Of a stretch of DNA of 51,056 nucleotides, positions 14,683 to 24,628 are shown piece after piece. How positions within the stretch are numbered: position 1 is the first letter of the stretch; each line of letters opens with the position of its first letter. The translations under genes were made by a program, and so were the position numbers. The notes beneath the pieces were generated by a model. The model was not told where the DNA came from. It saw nothing but the letters and a program-made list of their open reading frames with translations, and searched no databases. The DNA is from Bacillota bacterium (lineage in GTDB: Bacteria; Bacillota; Clostridia; Peptostreptococcales; Acidaminobacteraceae). The stretch lies in assembly GCA_024636005.1 (NCBI GenBank), contig JAGXHV010000057.1:1-51056 (forward strand), given 5' to 3'.

Positions 14683-16482
14683 CTACTGTTTAACAATAAC
14701 TTTCTTCGGACATTTAGGGATACAAGCGCCACATTTTATACAGATAGCCTGGTCAATCACGTGTTGTTGCTTGACTTCTCCACTGATTGCATCAACTGGA
14801 CAAACTCTCTTACAAGCTGTACATCCGATACATCCTTCATCCAAAATGACGATTGACAATAAGTCTTGGCACATGCCCGCAGGACATTTTTTATCTACAA
14901 CGTGAGCAAGATACTCATCCTTGAAATATTTAAGTGTCGATAATACCGGATTTGGAGCAGTTTGACCCAATCCGCAAAGTGACGAATCTTTAATAGTGTA
15001 TGCCAATTCTTCCAATTGATCCAAATCAGCCATGGTACCAGTACCTGAAGTGATTCTTTCCAAAATCTCAAGCATTCTTTTAGTACCTTCTCTACATGGA
15101 ACACATTTTCCACATGATTCATCCACCGTGAAATCAAGGAAGAATCTTGCGAAGTCCACCATGCAGTTGGTGTCATCGACTACAATCATACCACCAGATC
15201 CCATCATAGAACCAAGCGCTGTAAGTGTGTCAAAATCTATTGGTGTATCAAGATGATCAACAGTCAAACAACCACCAGACGGACCTCCGGTTTGAACAGC
15301 TTTGAATTGTCTATCGTTTGGAATTCCACCACCTATATCATAAATAACTTCTCTAAGTGAAGTACCCATCGGAATTTCTACAAGTCCTGTATTGTTAATT
15401 TTACCACCTAGAGCAAACACCTTTGTACCAGGCGATTTTTCTGTACCAAATGAAGTAAACCAATCAGCACCTTTTAAAATAATTTGTGGTACTGATGCAT
15501 ACGTTTCAACATTATTGATTACAGTTGGTTTTCCAAAGATACCTTTTTCGGCTGGAAACGGTGGCTTAGGTCTAGGCATACCACGTTCACCTTCTATGGA
15601 AGCGATCAATGCGGTTTCTTCTCCACATACGAATGCTCCAGCTCCCAGTCGAATTTCCATGTCAAAATTGAAATCAGTATCGAAAATTCTCTCACCCAAA
15701 AGGCCCATTTCTTTAGCTTGTGCAATAGCTATTCCAAGTCTTTTTACAGCTATAGGATACTCTGCACGGATATAAACATATCCTTTTTCCGCTCCGATAG
15801 CATATGCTGCGAGTGCCATAGCTTCGATGACAGCATGAGGATCCCCCTCAAGAACCGAACGGTCCATAAATGCTCCTGGATCTCCCTCGTCAGCGTTACA
15901 AGCAACATATTTGATGTCGCCTTTTGATTTTCTTGTGAATTCCCACTTCAGTCCTGTAGGGAAACCACCGCCGCCTCTACCTCTGAGACCGGACCTTTTG
16001 ATTTCATTGATGACATCTTCCGGTTTCATTTGTGTAAGAGCTTTACCAAGTGCTTGATAGCCATCAAAAGCGATATACTCTTCGATGACTTCAGGATTGA
16101 TTACTCCACAGTTTTGTAGCACGACGCGTTTTTGTTTCTTATAGAAAGTGACATTGTTGATTGATGTTTCAATCTCTGTCACATCAGCTGCTTTATCGAC
16201 GAATAACAAATCTTTGACGATTCTACCTTTTAACAAATGTTCGTCAACAATTCTCTCGACATCTTTTTGTTCAACTCTTGAATAAAAAGAGCCTTCTGGA
16301 TATACGATACAAATCGGACCAGCTTCACAAAGTCCGAAACAACCTGTTCTTACAACCTTGACTTCTTTGTCCAGGCTTCTTTCTTTCAATGCTTGATTGA
16401 ACATTTCTTCTATGGTCAACGATCCTGAAGAAACACAGCCTGTACCGCCACAAACAAGCACATGCGCTCTATAAAAATCCAT
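14683..16482 (-). CDS. hydB: Hydrogenase NADH-binding subunit (NuoF/HydB-like)
   Basis: 599 residues. It has an N-terminal thioredoxin-like 2Fe-2S domain (CGGTGC near 11-16 and CFGLC), the NuoF core with the FMN/NADH motif GLRGRGGGGFPTGLKW, the N3-type 4Fe-4S site SCGKCVPCREGT, and a C-terminal 2[4Fe-4S] ferredoxin (CIGCTACKRVCP, CIKCGACIPKCP). This matches HydB of bifurcating hydrogenases, the flavin site of electron bifurcation. It ends about 40 bases before hydA starts and is cotranscribed with it. The ATG at 16482 follows AGGAGG within a normal distance. Confidence 0.95.
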   Translation of the reverse strand: MDFYRAHVLVCGGTGCVSSGSLTIEEMFNQALKERSLDKEVKVVRTGCFGLCEAGPICIVYPEGSFYSRVEQKDVERIVDEHLLKGRIVKDLLFVDKAADVTEIETSINNVTFYKKQKRVVLQNCGVINPEVIEEYIAFDGYQALGKALTQMKPEDVINEIKRSGLRGRGGGGFPTGLKWEFTRKSKGDIKYVACNADEGDPGAFMDRSVLEGDPHAVIEAMALAAYAIGAEKGYVYIRAEYPIAVKRLGIAIAQAKEMGLLGERIFDTDFNFDMEIRLGAGAFVCGEETALIASIEGERGMPRPKPPFPAEKGIFGKPTVINNVETYASVPQIILKGADWFTSFGTEKSPGTKVFALGGKINNTGLVEIPMGTSLREVIYDIGGGIPNDRQFKAVQTGGPSGGCLTVDHLDTPIDFDTLTALGSMMGSGGMIVVDDTNCMVDFARFFLDFTVDESCGKCVPCREGTKRMLEILERITSGTGTMADLDQLEELAYTIKDSSLCGLGQTAPNPVLSTLKYFKDEYLAHVVDKKCPAGMCQDLLSIVILDEGCIGCTACKRVCPVDAISGEVKQQHVIDQAICIKCGACIPKCPKKVIVKQ

Positions 16483-16510
16483 TTGATTACCTCCTAATAA
16501 GTTTCAACGA

Positions 16511-16876
16511 CTATTCGACTGCACCGATTGTAAATTCTTTGACTATGCTTCCGTTAACTATGTGCTCAGCAATGATTCTTCTTGCTTTCTCTTCAGTCAA
16601 CTCAACATAAGTCACTTTTTCTTCGCCTTCTTTGTATACTTCGATCAACGGTTCCAATCTACATACGCCGATGCATCCGGTTTGAGTTATTGTAACATCA
16701 CCAAGACCTCTTTTTTGGGCTTCATCCATAAGAGCAGTCAAGACTGGTCTTGCACCAGCAGCTATTCCGCAAGTTGCCATGCCGACTACGATTCTTGTAC
16801 CGACACGTTCTTTTCTGATATCAACTTTTTTAATCGCTTCATCTCTTAATTTTGAAAGTTCAGCTAATGATTTCAT
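16511..16876 (-). CDS. Thioredoxin-like [2Fe-2S] ferredoxin-domain protein
   Basis: 121 residues. The pattern MATCGIAAGARPVL and TQTGCIGVCRLEPL is that of the small (2Fe-2S) ferredoxin-domain proteins that accompany hydrogenase and NuoE/NuoF-like operons. Three cysteines are visible in the cluster region; the site of the second Cys seen in HydB (CGGTGC) is Ala here, as I recall for relatives. It lies between hydC-like and hydB-like genes with 17- and 28-base gaps. Role: electron transfer or assembly within the hydrogenase complex, or a fourth subunit. Confidence 0.85.
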   Translation of the reverse strand: MKSLAELSKLRDEAIKKVDIRKERVGTRIVVGMATCGIAAGARPVLTALMDEAQKRGLGDVTITQTGCIGVCRLEPLIEVYKEGEEKVTYVELTEEKARRIIAEHIVNGSIVKEFTIGAVE

Positions 16877-16893
16877 TTAATGCCTCCTAATAT

Positions 16894-17373
16894 CTAACCG
16901 TTATACTTTTGGATAATTCCAGGAATATCCGCAACAACAAGTCTGCCATAAACATCTTCGTTAACTGTCAATACAGGTGCGAGTCCGCAAGCACCGATAC
17001 AACGAGTCGCTTCAATTGAATATTTGCCATCCAAAGAAGTTTTACCAACACCTACGCCAGTCATTTCAACGACTTTGTCTATAAGTTGTTGCGCACCTCT
17101 TACATAGCATGCCGTTCCAAGACAAATACTGATCAAATATTCACCTTTAGGCTCAAGGGTAAACTGTGAGTAAAAAGTAACTACTCCATAAATCTCAGCC
17201 AATGGTACGTTCATTTTTTCAGATATTGTTTTTTGTACTTCGAGTGGAATCGCTCCGAAAATATGCTGTGCTTCATGAAGAATAGGCATCAAAGGACCTT
17301 GCATGTCTTTGTGTGATTCAATGACTTCATGAAGTTTCGCAAAATTCTCTTCAGTTAGATAATTCTTGGTCAT
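16894..17373 (-). CDS. hydC: Hydrogenase NuoE/HydC-like [2Fe-2S] subunit
   Basis: 159 residues, the usual NuoE/HydC size. An N-terminal helical bundle (MPILHEAQHIFGAIP, VPLAEIYGVVTFYSQF) leads into the thioredoxin-like 2Fe-2S domain with CLGTACYVRG and CIGACGLAP supplying four cysteines. It is the small subunit passing electrons within the HydABC complex. First gene of the operon. The 110-base leader holds two short 6-bp hairpins (17411-17427, 17436-17452), and Rex-like sites lie around the promoter. GGAGGAACAATT precedes the ATG. Confidence 0.93.
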   Translation of the reverse strand: MTKNYLTEENFAKLHEVIESHKDMQGPLMPILHEAQHIFGAIPLEVQKTISEKMNVPLAEIYGVVTFYSQFTLEPKGEYLISICLGTACYVRGAQQLIDKVVEMTGVGVGKTSLDGKYSIEATRCIGACGLAPVLTVNEDVYGRLVVADIPGIIQKYNG

Positions 17374-17463
17374 TAATTGTTCCTCCTTTATACATCCTTA
17401 AGTTAATGATAAAGCTCGCCAAGCTTTGTTCAATTCCTAGTTATTTACTAGGTCATAACTTAT

Positions 17464-17481
17464 TTGTTAATAAATTAACTC
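17464..17481 (+). promoter_or_regulatory. Rex-like operator 1 of the hydrogenase operon
   Basis: TTGTTAATAAATTAACTC matches the Rex palindrome TTGTTAANNNNTTAACAA at 12 of 14 fixed positions. It lies about +4 to +21 from the predicted hydC transcription start (near 17485). Confidence 0.65.
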
Positions 17482-17491
17482 ATCGAATACG

Positions 17492-17520
17492 ATTATAACA
17501 TAGACAATTTTGTTTGTATA
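17492..17520 (-). promoter_or_regulatory. Promoter of the hydCB-hydA operon
   Basis: Minus strand TATACA (17520-17515, weak -35), 17-base spacer, TATAAT (17497-17492, perfect -10). It is bracketed by two Rex-like sites, one over the -35 and one just past the start. Confidence 0.65.
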
Positions 17521-17531
17521 GTCTTTAACAA
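17514..17531 (+). promoter_or_regulatory. Rex-like operator 2 of the hydrogenase operon
   Basis: TTGTATAGTCTTTAACAA matches the Rex palindrome at 12 of 14 fixed positions (right half perfect). It covers the -35. Its centre is 50 bp from that of operator 1, about five helical turns. Confidence 0.55.
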
Positions 17532-17565
17532 TCTTTTCTATTTTATAAATTTTTGTAATATTCAG

Positions 17566-17596
17566 TTAAAAAAAAAAGACAGTTCTCACCGTCTTT
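17566..17596 (-). terminator. Terminator of uvrBAC
   Basis: Minus strand AAAGACGGT (17596-17588) pairs with ACTGTCTTT (17583-17575) around GAGA and is followed by ten T residues. It overlaps the uvrC stop codon. Confidence 0.85.
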
Positions 17597-19463
17597 ATTT
17601 AAAGAATTCTTGAATTTTTTCTGCCACTTTTCTGTTGAGTCCAGGGACTTTCAGCAATTCTTCCACGCTTGCATTTTGTATGGAATCGATTGATTTAAAA
17701 TGTTTCATGAGTGCAATTCGTCTTTTCTCACCGATACCTTCTATTTCATCCAAAATTGAATGAACCATTTCTTTGGATCTTATTGATTTATGGTACTCAA
17801 TTGCAAATCTATGCACTTCATCCTGGATCTCACTGACCAATCTGAAGGCACTGTTGTTGTCTTTGAGATTGGTGAGTGATCCATTGAAAAAAAGATCATC
17901 GGTCTTGTGATAATCATCTTTCACCATACCTGCTACAGGAATATGGATTTCAAGTGCATTCAGTATGTCAATAACAGCATTCACATGGCCTTTCCCACCG
18001 TCAATCAAAATCAAATCAGGAAATATCGAGAATGATTTACCAGTCTCATCAGCGATTTTTTGTTCTTCAAGTCCCCTTTTGAATCGTCTGTACAAAATTT
18101 CTTGCATGGAACCATAATCATTAGGGCCTTCTATGGTCTTTACCCTATACCGTCTATAGTCGCTTCGTTTTTTTACGCCGTTGTCATAAACAACCATGCT
18201 TCCCACTGAGTATACACCGGAAGTATTGGAGATATCATATGCCTCAAGTCGTTTCAAAGGAATATTATCGGGAAGTTCCAACATATTTCGTATTTCACTC
18301 TCAGCTTTGTTTCTAAACGAGAGCTCTTTTTCGATTCGGGTTTGAAATTTCATAATATATTCTTTAGCGTTTTTTTCAACCAATTCAATAGTCTTCTTTT
18401 TCTCCCCTTTTACGGGTACGGAGATGCTGACTTTATGACTACTCAGCTTACTGAGCCAAGTGCTGTAGAGTTCCATTCCATCAATTTCATCGGATATATA
18501 GATTTCCTTAGGAATGTCACTTGAGCCAGAATAGTACTGTGCAATAAATGAACTTAACAATTCAGACGCAGGAACATAATCAGCATTGGCAACATTAAAG
18601 GATTCACGCCCCTCTATCTTGCCGTTTCTGACCTGAAACAACATAACACATGTTTTCTCCTCAAAACTGTAATGCGAGATGTAATCCTGATTCTTATCGT
18701 TGGTCTGAAGTGCCTTTTGTTTTTCACTCAATGCTTTCAGTGCCATGATTTGATCCCGATAATTCGCGGCATCCTCATATTTCAAATCAATGGCGGCACC
18801 CGCCATTTTTTCATGCAATTCCTTGAGCAGCCAATCTTTGTCACCATTAAGAAAACGGATGATCGCTTGAATGTATTCTCCGTATGCCTCTTTGGTGATC
18901 ATATGATTGCAAATACCGGCACATCTACCGATAAAATAATTCAAGCAAGGGCGATCGATTTTTTCTGTGATCTTTCGGTTGCATTCCCGAATCGGAAAAA
19001 TGGTCTGAATCACTTCAAGAGTGATGCGCACCTGTTCAGTGCTTGTATAAGGGCCAAAGTATTTGTAAGCCCCCTTTTGATAGTTCCTCGTCATGAATAC
19101 CCGTGGAAAATCCTCTCCAAGTGTGATGACAATATATGGATAGTTTTTATCATCCTTGAGAAGGATATTAAATCTCGGCAAATGTTTCTTGATCAAGTTG
19201 GCTTCCAAAATTAAAGCTTCCATTTCACTATCGGTAAGAATATATTCGAACGAAGCAATATTCACAACCATAGTCTGCGTTTTGGGAAGATGCTTACTGA
19301 ACCCCCTGAAATAGGAACTTAATCTGTTTTTCAGAAATTTTGACTTCCCTACATATATGATCTCGCCAGAAGCATCCTTCATTATATAGACACCTGGAAG
19401 TTGAGGCACGGTTTTTAATTGTTCTTTGATGTTTTCCTTGACTTGAAAAGTGTCACTGGGCAT
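17595..19463 (-). CDS. uvrC: Excinuclease ABC subunit C
   Basis: 622 residues, typical length. UvrC makes the two incisions in nucleotide excision repair. The GIY-YIG nuclease opens with PGVYIMKDASGEIIYVGKS (about 24-42). The UVR helix pair near 200-235 (AAIDLKYEDAANYRDQIMAL) contacts UvrB. The RNase H-like second nuclease follows (YDISNTSG, LILIDGGKGHVNA). The C terminus is a (HhH)2 domain (IEGIGEKRRIALMKHF, VPGLNRKVAEKI). Twelve bases after uvrA and the last gene of uvrB-uvrA-uvrC. Confidence 0.96.
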   Translation of the reverse strand: MPSDTFQVKENIKEQLKTVPQLPGVYIMKDASGEIIYVGKSKFLKNRLSSYFRGFSKHLPKTQTMVVNIASFEYILTDSEMEALILEANLIKKHLPRFNILLKDDKNYPYIVITLGEDFPRVFMTRNYQKGAYKYFGPYTSTEQVRITLEVIQTIFPIRECNRKITEKIDRPCLNYFIGRCAGICNHMITKEAYGEYIQAIIRFLNGDKDWLLKELHEKMAGAAIDLKYEDAANYRDQIMALKALSEKQKALQTNDKNQDYISHYSFEEKTCVMLFQVRNGKIEGRESFNVANADYVPASELLSSFIAQYYSGSSDIPKEIYISDEIDGMELYSTWLSKLSSHKVSISVPVKGEKKKTIELVEKNAKEYIMKFQTRIEKELSFRNKAESEIRNMLELPDNIPLKRLEAYDISNTSGVYSVGSMVVYDNGVKKRSDYRRYRVKTIEGPNDYGSMQEILYRRFKRGLEEQKIADETGKSFSIFPDLILIDGGKGHVNAVIDILNALEIHIPVAGMVKDDYHKTDDLFFNGSLTNLKDNNSAFRLVSEIQDEVHRFAIEYHKSIRSKEMVHSILDEIEGIGEKRRIALMKHFKSIDSIQNASVEELLKVPGLNRKVAEKIQEFFK

Positions 19464-19475
19464 TTTTTTACCTCA

Positions 19476-22301
19476 TTACTTCTTAAGCATTTTTTTCAAA
19501 TAAGCACCTGTGTAGGATTTCTTGACCTTTGAAACATCTTCGGGTGTTCCTGTAGCGATTACAGTGCCGCCTTTATCTCCACCATCTGGACCTAAATCAA
19601 TGATATGGTCCGCGGATTTAATGACATCTAGATTATGTTCGATCACAACCATGGTATTTCCTGCATCCACTAATTTTTGAAGCACCTCTATCAGATTATG
19701 GACATCCGCTGTGTGAAGACCTGTTGTTGGTTCATCAAGGATGTATAAAGTCTTTCCTGTACTCATTTTACTGAGTTCAGTCGCGAGTTTGATCCTTTGG
19801 GCTTCGCCGCCTGATAGTTGAGTAGATGGTTGCCCTAGCCTTATATAATCCAGACCGACGTCGTGTAGAGTTTTCAGTTTGCGTTTGATTCGTGGTATGT
19901 TGGTGAAAAACTCTAGCGCTTCTTCAACAGTCATATCAAGCACTTCTGAGATGGATTTGTTTTTATATTTGACTTCCAGGGTTTCACGGTTATATCTTTT
20001 TCCTTTACACACATCACATTGTACATAAACATCAGGTAAGAAATGCATTTCAATTTTAATGATTCCATCACCTTTACAGTGTTCGCATCGTCCACCGTTG
20101 ACGTTGAAACTGAATCTCCCCTTTTGGTATCCTCTGATTTTTGCTTCGGGGGTCTGAGCGAACAAATCCCTGATATAGTCAAAAACTCCAGTATACGTGG
20201 CTGGATTGGACCTGGGTGTTCTTCCGATTGGAGATTGGTCAATCTCTATAACTTTGTCGATGTGTTCAAGTCCTATGATATCTTCATGTTTACCGGATTT
20301 CATCCTGCTATGGTTGATCTTGATGGCACATGATTTGTATAATATCTCATTTATAAGCGTACTCTTTCCTGACCCAGAGACTCCTGTTATCGCACAAAGG
20401 ACGCCAAGTGGAATGTCTACATTGATATTCTTTAGATTATTTTCGGTTGCACCAATTATCGAAATTGTGTTGCCGTTTGAAATCCTTCGCGATTTAGGCA
20501 CTTCCACTTTTTTTCGACCTGACAAGTACTGCCCTGTTATCGATGCCTCTGAAGCCAGGATATCATCGATCGTTCCTTCAGCTATGATATAGCCTCCGTG
20601 TTCTCCTGCTCCAGGTCCAAGGTCCAATATATAGTCGGCTTCCATGATGGTTTCCTCATCGTGCTCCACAATTAAAAGTGTATTGCCCAAATCTGTCAGA
20701 TTACGTAATGTCTTCAACAACTTCTGATTGTCCTTTTGATGCAGGCCTATACTTGGTTCATCCAAAATATAAAGCACACCCACCAAACCGGATCCGATTT
20801 GTGTCGCAAGTCTGATTCTCTGTGACTCACCTCCAGATAGAGTACCTGCGGCTCTTGATAGAGTCAGGTATTCGAGTCCGACGTTTTTAAGAAAATTAAG
20901 TCTTGCGTTGATTTCCTTCAATATTTGTTCAGCAATATGTGTTTGAGTGACATTCATTTCCAGCCCACCAAAGTACTCGATAGCGTCTTTTACAGACAAG
21001 CCAGTTACTTCCCAGATGTTACTTCCACCCACTGTAACAGCCAAGACCTCATCTTTGAGCCTTTTTCCATGACAAGTGCTGCATTCAATCATGCTCATGA
21101 ACTCATCAATTTTTGCTCTCATGTATTCTGAATTGGTTGCGGCATATCGTCTCTCATAATTGACAACCAAACCTTCAAAGGCTCGATTGAATTCCGCATA
21201 CCCGACATATTTGCTGTCATAATTGAATGTGATCTTACGATCGCCGGTACCATAGAAGATTTCATGCTTCAAATTTTTAGGCAATTCTCTGAAAGGCACG
21301 TCTTGGGTTACTCCCGCCTCTTCAAGCAAGGCGTTGATCATGTTGACATAGAAGGTACCCTCAGCACTATTGGCAATCGGCAAAAGAGCACCTTCAGCGA
21401 TGGAAAGTTTGACATCAGGCACAAGAAGTTCCGGGTCCACCTTTTTGGTGAAACCGAGTCCATTGCAATCAGGGCATGCACCATAAGGGGCATTGAATGA
21501 AAACATTCTCGGTTCCATTTCCGAGATGCCTTGACCGTGTATAGGACACGAAAACTGGGTGTTGAATACGAGATCTTCACCGTCAATTACATTGATTATG
21601 ATCAGTCCTTCCGCCAATCGGAGAACAGTTTCCAGTGAATCGGTAAGTCTTTGTTGTATGCTGTCTTTGATTACAAGTCTGTCTATGACCGCTTCAATTG
21701 TATGTTTTTTGTTTTTATCAAGTACAAGCTCTTCTGAGAGATCAATTGTCTCCCCGTTAACTCTTGCTCTGACAAAGCCTTCTTTTTTTAGATTATCAAG
21801 GATTTTTTGATGTTGTCCCTTTTTCCCGGTGACTATTGGAGCAAGAACTTGAATTCGCGTTCCTTCATCAAGTTTCATGATCTGATCCACTATCTGATCA
21901 ATGGTTTGGGGTGCGATTTCAATACCACATACTGGACAATGGGGTGTTCCAGCTCTTGCATATAAAAGTCTAAGATAGTCATATATTTCTGTTACAGTTC
22001 CAACCGTGGAACGTGGATTTTTACTGGTCGTCTTTTGATCAATGGATATGGCCGGTGATAACCCCTCAATATACTCAATATCAGGTTTCTCCATCTGTCC
22101 CAAAAACTGCCTTGCATAAGAGGACAGACTCTCGACATATCTCCTTTGACCTTCGGCGTAAATCGTATCAAACGCAAGTGAGGATTTGCCGGATCCACTT
22201 AGACCCGTGATTACGACGAGTTTGTCCCTTGGAATGGTCACGTCGATGTTTTTCAGGTTGTGCTCTTTGGCACCTTTTACAAATATTTGATCTCTACTCA
22301 T
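19476..22301 (-). CDS. uvrA: Excinuclease ABC subunit A
   Basis: 941 residues, normal length. Damage-recognition ATPase of nucleotide excision repair. Two ABC modules: Walker [10 protein letters not shown] and GVSGSGKST, signatures [11 protein letters not shown] and [11 protein letters not shown], Walker B ILDEPS and ILDEPT. Zinc sites are seen as CPVCG-type and CEHCKGDG...CDVCKGKRY. Follows uvrB by 15 bases and precedes uvrC by 12, in one transcript. Confidence 0.97.
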   Translation of the reverse strand: MSRDQIFVKGAKEHNLKNIDVTIPRDKLVVITGLSGSGKSSLAFDTIYAEGQRRYVESLSSYARQFLGQMEKPDIEYIEGLSPAISIDQKTTSKNPRSTVGTVTEIYDYLRLLYARAGTPHCPVCGIEIAPQTIDQIVDQIMKLDEGTRIQVLAPIVTGKKGQHQKILDNLKKEGFVRARVNGETIDLSEELVLDKNKKHTIEAVIDRLVIKDSIQQRLTDSLETVLRLAEGLIIINVIDGEDLVFNTQFSCPIHGQGISEMEPRMFSFNAPYGACPDCNGLGFTKKVDPELLVPDVKLSIAEGALLPIANSAEGTFYVNMINALLEEAGVTQDVPFRELPKNLKHEIFYGTGDRKITFNYDSKYVGYAEFNRAFEGLVVNYERRYAATNSEYMRAKIDEFMSMIECSTCHGKRLKDEVLAVTVGGSNIWEVTGLSVKDAIEYFGGLEMNVTQTHIAEQILKEINARLNFLKNVGLEYLTLSRAAGTLSGGESQRIRLATQIGSGLVGVLYILDEPSIGLHQKDNQKLLKTLRNLTDLGNTLLIVEHDEETIMEADYILDLGPGAGEHGGYIIAEGTIDDILASEASITGQYLSGRKKVEVPKSRRISNGNTISIIGATENNLKNINVDIPLGVLCAITGVSGSGKSTLINEILYKSCAIKINHSRMKSGKHEDIIGLEHIDKVIEIDQSPIGRTPRSNPATYTGVFDYIRDLFAQTPEAKIRGYQKGRFSFNVNGGRCEHCKGDGIIKIEMHFLPDVYVQCDVCKGKRYNRETLEVKYKNKSISEVLDMTVEEALEFFTNIPRIKRKLKTLHDVGLDYIRLGQPSTQLSGGEAQRIKLATELSKMSTGKTLYILDEPTTGLHTADVHNLIEVLQKLVDAGNTMVVIEHNLDVIKSADHIIDLGPDGGDKGGTVIATGTPEDVSKVKKSYTGAYLKKMLKK

Positions 22302-22316
22302 TATCTTTTCCTCGAA

Positions 22317-24290
22317 TCATTTTATCGTTTTAATTTCTACTATCATATCTCTGAGTTCAGCAGCTCGCTCGAACTGAAGATGCTTGGATGCCTCGTACAT
22401 CTCAAATTCAAGACTCTCAACATATTCTCTACGTTCTTTTTTCGTCATTTTTTTGATGCGATCCACTTCATAAATCGCATCGTCATCTGCAACTTTGGTC
22501 GCTTCAATCACTTCTCGAATCGCTTTGATAATCCCTTGAGGGGTTATATTGTGTTCGATGTTGTATGCTTCTTGGATCGACCTTCTTCTAGTGGTTTCAT
22601 CAATTGCAAACTTCATGGATTTTGTGATCCTGTTGGCATACATGATGACCTTTCCATTGATATTTCTGGCTGCACGTCCAATGGTTTGTACAAGCGATGT
22701 TTCAGATCTTAAAAAACCCTCTTTATCGGCATCCAGTATAGCGACCAAAGATACCTCAGGTAAGTCCAGTCCTTCACGCAAAAGGTTGATGCCCACTAAA
22801 ACATCAAAAACTCCTTTTCTAAAATCTCTGATGATGGTCATACGTTCCATGGTCTTGATTTCCGAATGCATATATCTGACTTTCACATCCAATTTCTTAA
22901 AATAATCAGTCAAGTCTTCGGCCATTTTTTTAGTCAAAGTGGTCACGAGAACACGCTCATTAATCTCTACCCTCTTCATGATTTCACTGTAAAGATCGTC
23001 AATCTGATTTTTGATGGGACGCACTTCAATTTCAGGATCCACCAATCCAGTAGGTCTTATGATCTGTTCTATGATTTCACCACTTTTTTCATACTCATAA
23101 GGACCGGGTGTCGCACTCACATACAAGAGCTGATGTGCAAGTGACTCAAATTCTTCGAAGTTGAGTGGTCTGTTATCCATAGCTGATGGTAAACGAAACC
23201 CGTAATCCACTAAAGATTGCTTTCTGGTCCTGTCACCACCGAACATGGCTCTGATCTGAGGTATGCTGACATGAGACTCATCCACGACAATCAAAAAATC
23301 ATCGGGGAAATAGTCCAGCAAAGTATATGGCCTGCTTCCTGCAGGACGTCCAGATAAAACTCTAGCATAGTTCTCTATGCCTTGGCAAAATCCCATCTCT
23401 CTTAGCATTTCGAGATCGTATTTGGTTCTTTGCTCTATACGTTGTGCTTCAATCAGCTTGTTGTTGTCTTTGAAGTATTTAACTTGATGTTCCATTTCCT
23501 CTTCAATGACTTCAATGGCCGCTTCAAGTTTATCTTTTGGAGTCACATAATGTGAAGCGGGATAAATTGTCAAATGGGTTCTATAACCCAAAATTTCACC
23601 GGTAAGTGCGTTGACTTCCGCTATTCGATCCACTTCATCACCGAAAAGTTCTATACGATATGCGCGTTCAAACTCATATGCCGGCATGACCTCAATGACA
23701 TCTCCCCTGACTCTGAATGTGTTTCTGGTAAAATTGATGTCATTTCTCATATATTGAATGTCAATGAGTCTACGCAAGATCTCATCTCTCGATTTTTGTA
23801 CTCCGGGTCTCACAGTGAGTGTCATGCTGGAGTAATCAATCGGGTCACCAAGTCCATAGATACATGATACAGAAGCCACTATAATGACATCTTTCCTTTC
23901 AAACAAGGAGGATGTCGCAGAGTGTCTGAGCTTATCGATCTCTTCATTAATTGAAGCGTCTTTTTCAATATATGTATCCGACCTGGCCACATAAGCTTCC
24001 GGTTGGTAATAGTCATAGTAACTGACAAAAAATTCCACCGCGTTGTCCGGGAAATATTCCTTGAATTCAGAAGCCAATTGAGCTGCCAAAATTTTATTGT
24101 GTGCTATGACCAAAGTCGGCTTTTGAACTTTCTCGATGATATTTGCCACTGTAAACGTTTTTCCAGAGCCGGTGACTCCAAGAAGAATGTTGTGTTTTTT
24201 ATCATGCATGATATTGTCAGCAATTTGTTCTATGGCAAGAGGTTGGTCCCCTGTAGGCTTATATTTGGATACTACTTTGAATCGATCCAT
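22317..24290 (-). CDS. uvrB: Excinuclease ABC subunit B
   Basis: 657 residues, normal length. DNA-loading helicase-like subunit that hands damaged DNA to UvrC. Walker A GVTGSGKT (near 39), the beta-hairpin [20 protein letters not shown] (motif II), SATPGPYE, the helicase C motifs [15 protein letters not shown] and QTIGRAARN, and a C-terminal UVR domain ([19 protein letters not shown]). First gene of the operon. GGAGG lies just before the ATG, and a LexA box overlaps the start of the transcript, so it belongs to the SOS regulon. Confidence 0.97.
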   Translation of the reverse strand: MDRFKVVSKYKPTGDQPLAIEQIADNIMHDKKHNILLGVTGSGKTFTVANIIEKVQKPTLVIAHNKILAAQLASEFKEYFPDNAVEFFVSYYDYYQPEAYVARSDTYIEKDASINEEIDKLRHSATSSLFERKDVIIVASVSCIYGLGDPIDYSSMTLTVRPGVQKSRDEILRRLIDIQYMRNDINFTRNTFRVRGDVIEVMPAYEFERAYRIELFGDEVDRIAEVNALTGEILGYRTHLTIYPASHYVTPKDKLEAAIEVIEEEMEHQVKYFKDNNKLIEAQRIEQRTKYDLEMLREMGFCQGIENYARVLSGRPAGSRPYTLLDYFPDDFLIVVDESHVSIPQIRAMFGGDRTRKQSLVDYGFRLPSAMDNRPLNFEEFESLAHQLLYVSATPGPYEYEKSGEIIEQIIRPTGLVDPEIEVRPIKNQIDDLYSEIMKRVEINERVLVTTLTKKMAEDLTDYFKKLDVKVRYMHSEIKTMERMTIIRDFRKGVFDVLVGINLLREGLDLPEVSLVAILDADKEGFLRSETSLVQTIGRAARNINGKVIMYANRITKSMKFAIDETTRRRSIQEAYNIEHNITPQGIIKAIREVIEATKVADDDAIYEVDRIKKMTKKERREYVESLEFEMYEASKHLQFERAAELRDMIVEIKTIK

Positions 24291-24301
24291 TTTCTCTCCT
24301 C

Positions 24302-24315
24302 CAAACGTTTGTTCG
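24302..24315 (-). promoter_or_regulatory. LexA (SOS) operator of uvrBAC
   Basis: Minus strand CGAACAAACGTTTG fits the Gram-positive LexA/DinR box CGAACRNRYGTTYG at every fixed position. It begins at about +1 of the uvrB transcript, between the -10 and the ribosome binding site. Confidence 0.85.
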
Positions 24316-24322
24316 TATTTTC

Positions 24323-24351
24323 ATTATATCGGTTTCCATTTTCATAGTCAA
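24323..24351 (-). promoter_or_regulatory. Promoter of uvrBAC
   Basis: Minus strand TTGACT (24351-24346), 17-base spacer, TATAAT (24328-24323). Near-perfect housekeeping promoter. Confidence 0.85.
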
Positions 24352-24356
24352 TGCAG

Positions 24357-24392
24357 AAAAAAGGGCATATGTATGATTCATACATAATGCCC
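24357..24392 (-). terminator. Terminator after the small membrane protein
   Basis: Minus strand GGGCAT...TGTATGA-ATCATACA...ATGCCC: a long stem with symmetric TA mismatches, ending in six T residues. It isolates ftsEX-ctpA from uvrBAC. Confidence 0.85.
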
Positions 24393-24408
24393 CCGTTTTC
24401 GTACTTTC

Positions 24409-24606
24409 TTATTGTACCCCCCACCAAGTCAAATAAGCAATTAATCCAATTAGAATGACCACTATGCAAAGTATTATGGCCAACCCCATTTTCTTGCTGT
24501 CTTTTACCGATGTTTGAATCTCACCTTTATAAATTTCCGTTTTAACCAATCCATCAACGATTTCTTTGATAGTGTCCACTTCTGTTTTGATTTTTTGAGT
24601 ATTCAT
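24409..24606 (-). CDS. 65-aa tail-anchored small membrane protein
   Basis: The N-terminal 40 residues are charged and helical (KIKTEVDTIKEIVDGLVKTE...), and the C-terminal 25 are one hydrophobic segment (LAIILCIVVILIGLIAYLTWWG). It therefore looks like a short coiled coil anchored at the C terminus. The ATG at 24606 follows GGGGTG. It lies 22 bases downstream of ctpA and ends at a strong terminator, so it closes the ftsE-ftsX-envC-ctpA unit. No family recognised. Confidence 0.65.
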   Translation of the reverse strand: MNTQKIKTEVDTIKEIVDGLVKTEIYKGEIQTSVKDSKKMGLAIILCIVVILIGLIAYLTWWGVQ

Positions 24607-24628
24607 AGTCACCCCTTGATCAAAAGTA

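Noticed and set aside
18672-19214. 180-residue + strand frame inside uvrC
   Set aside because: Shadow frame opposite a highly conserved gene; no start signals.
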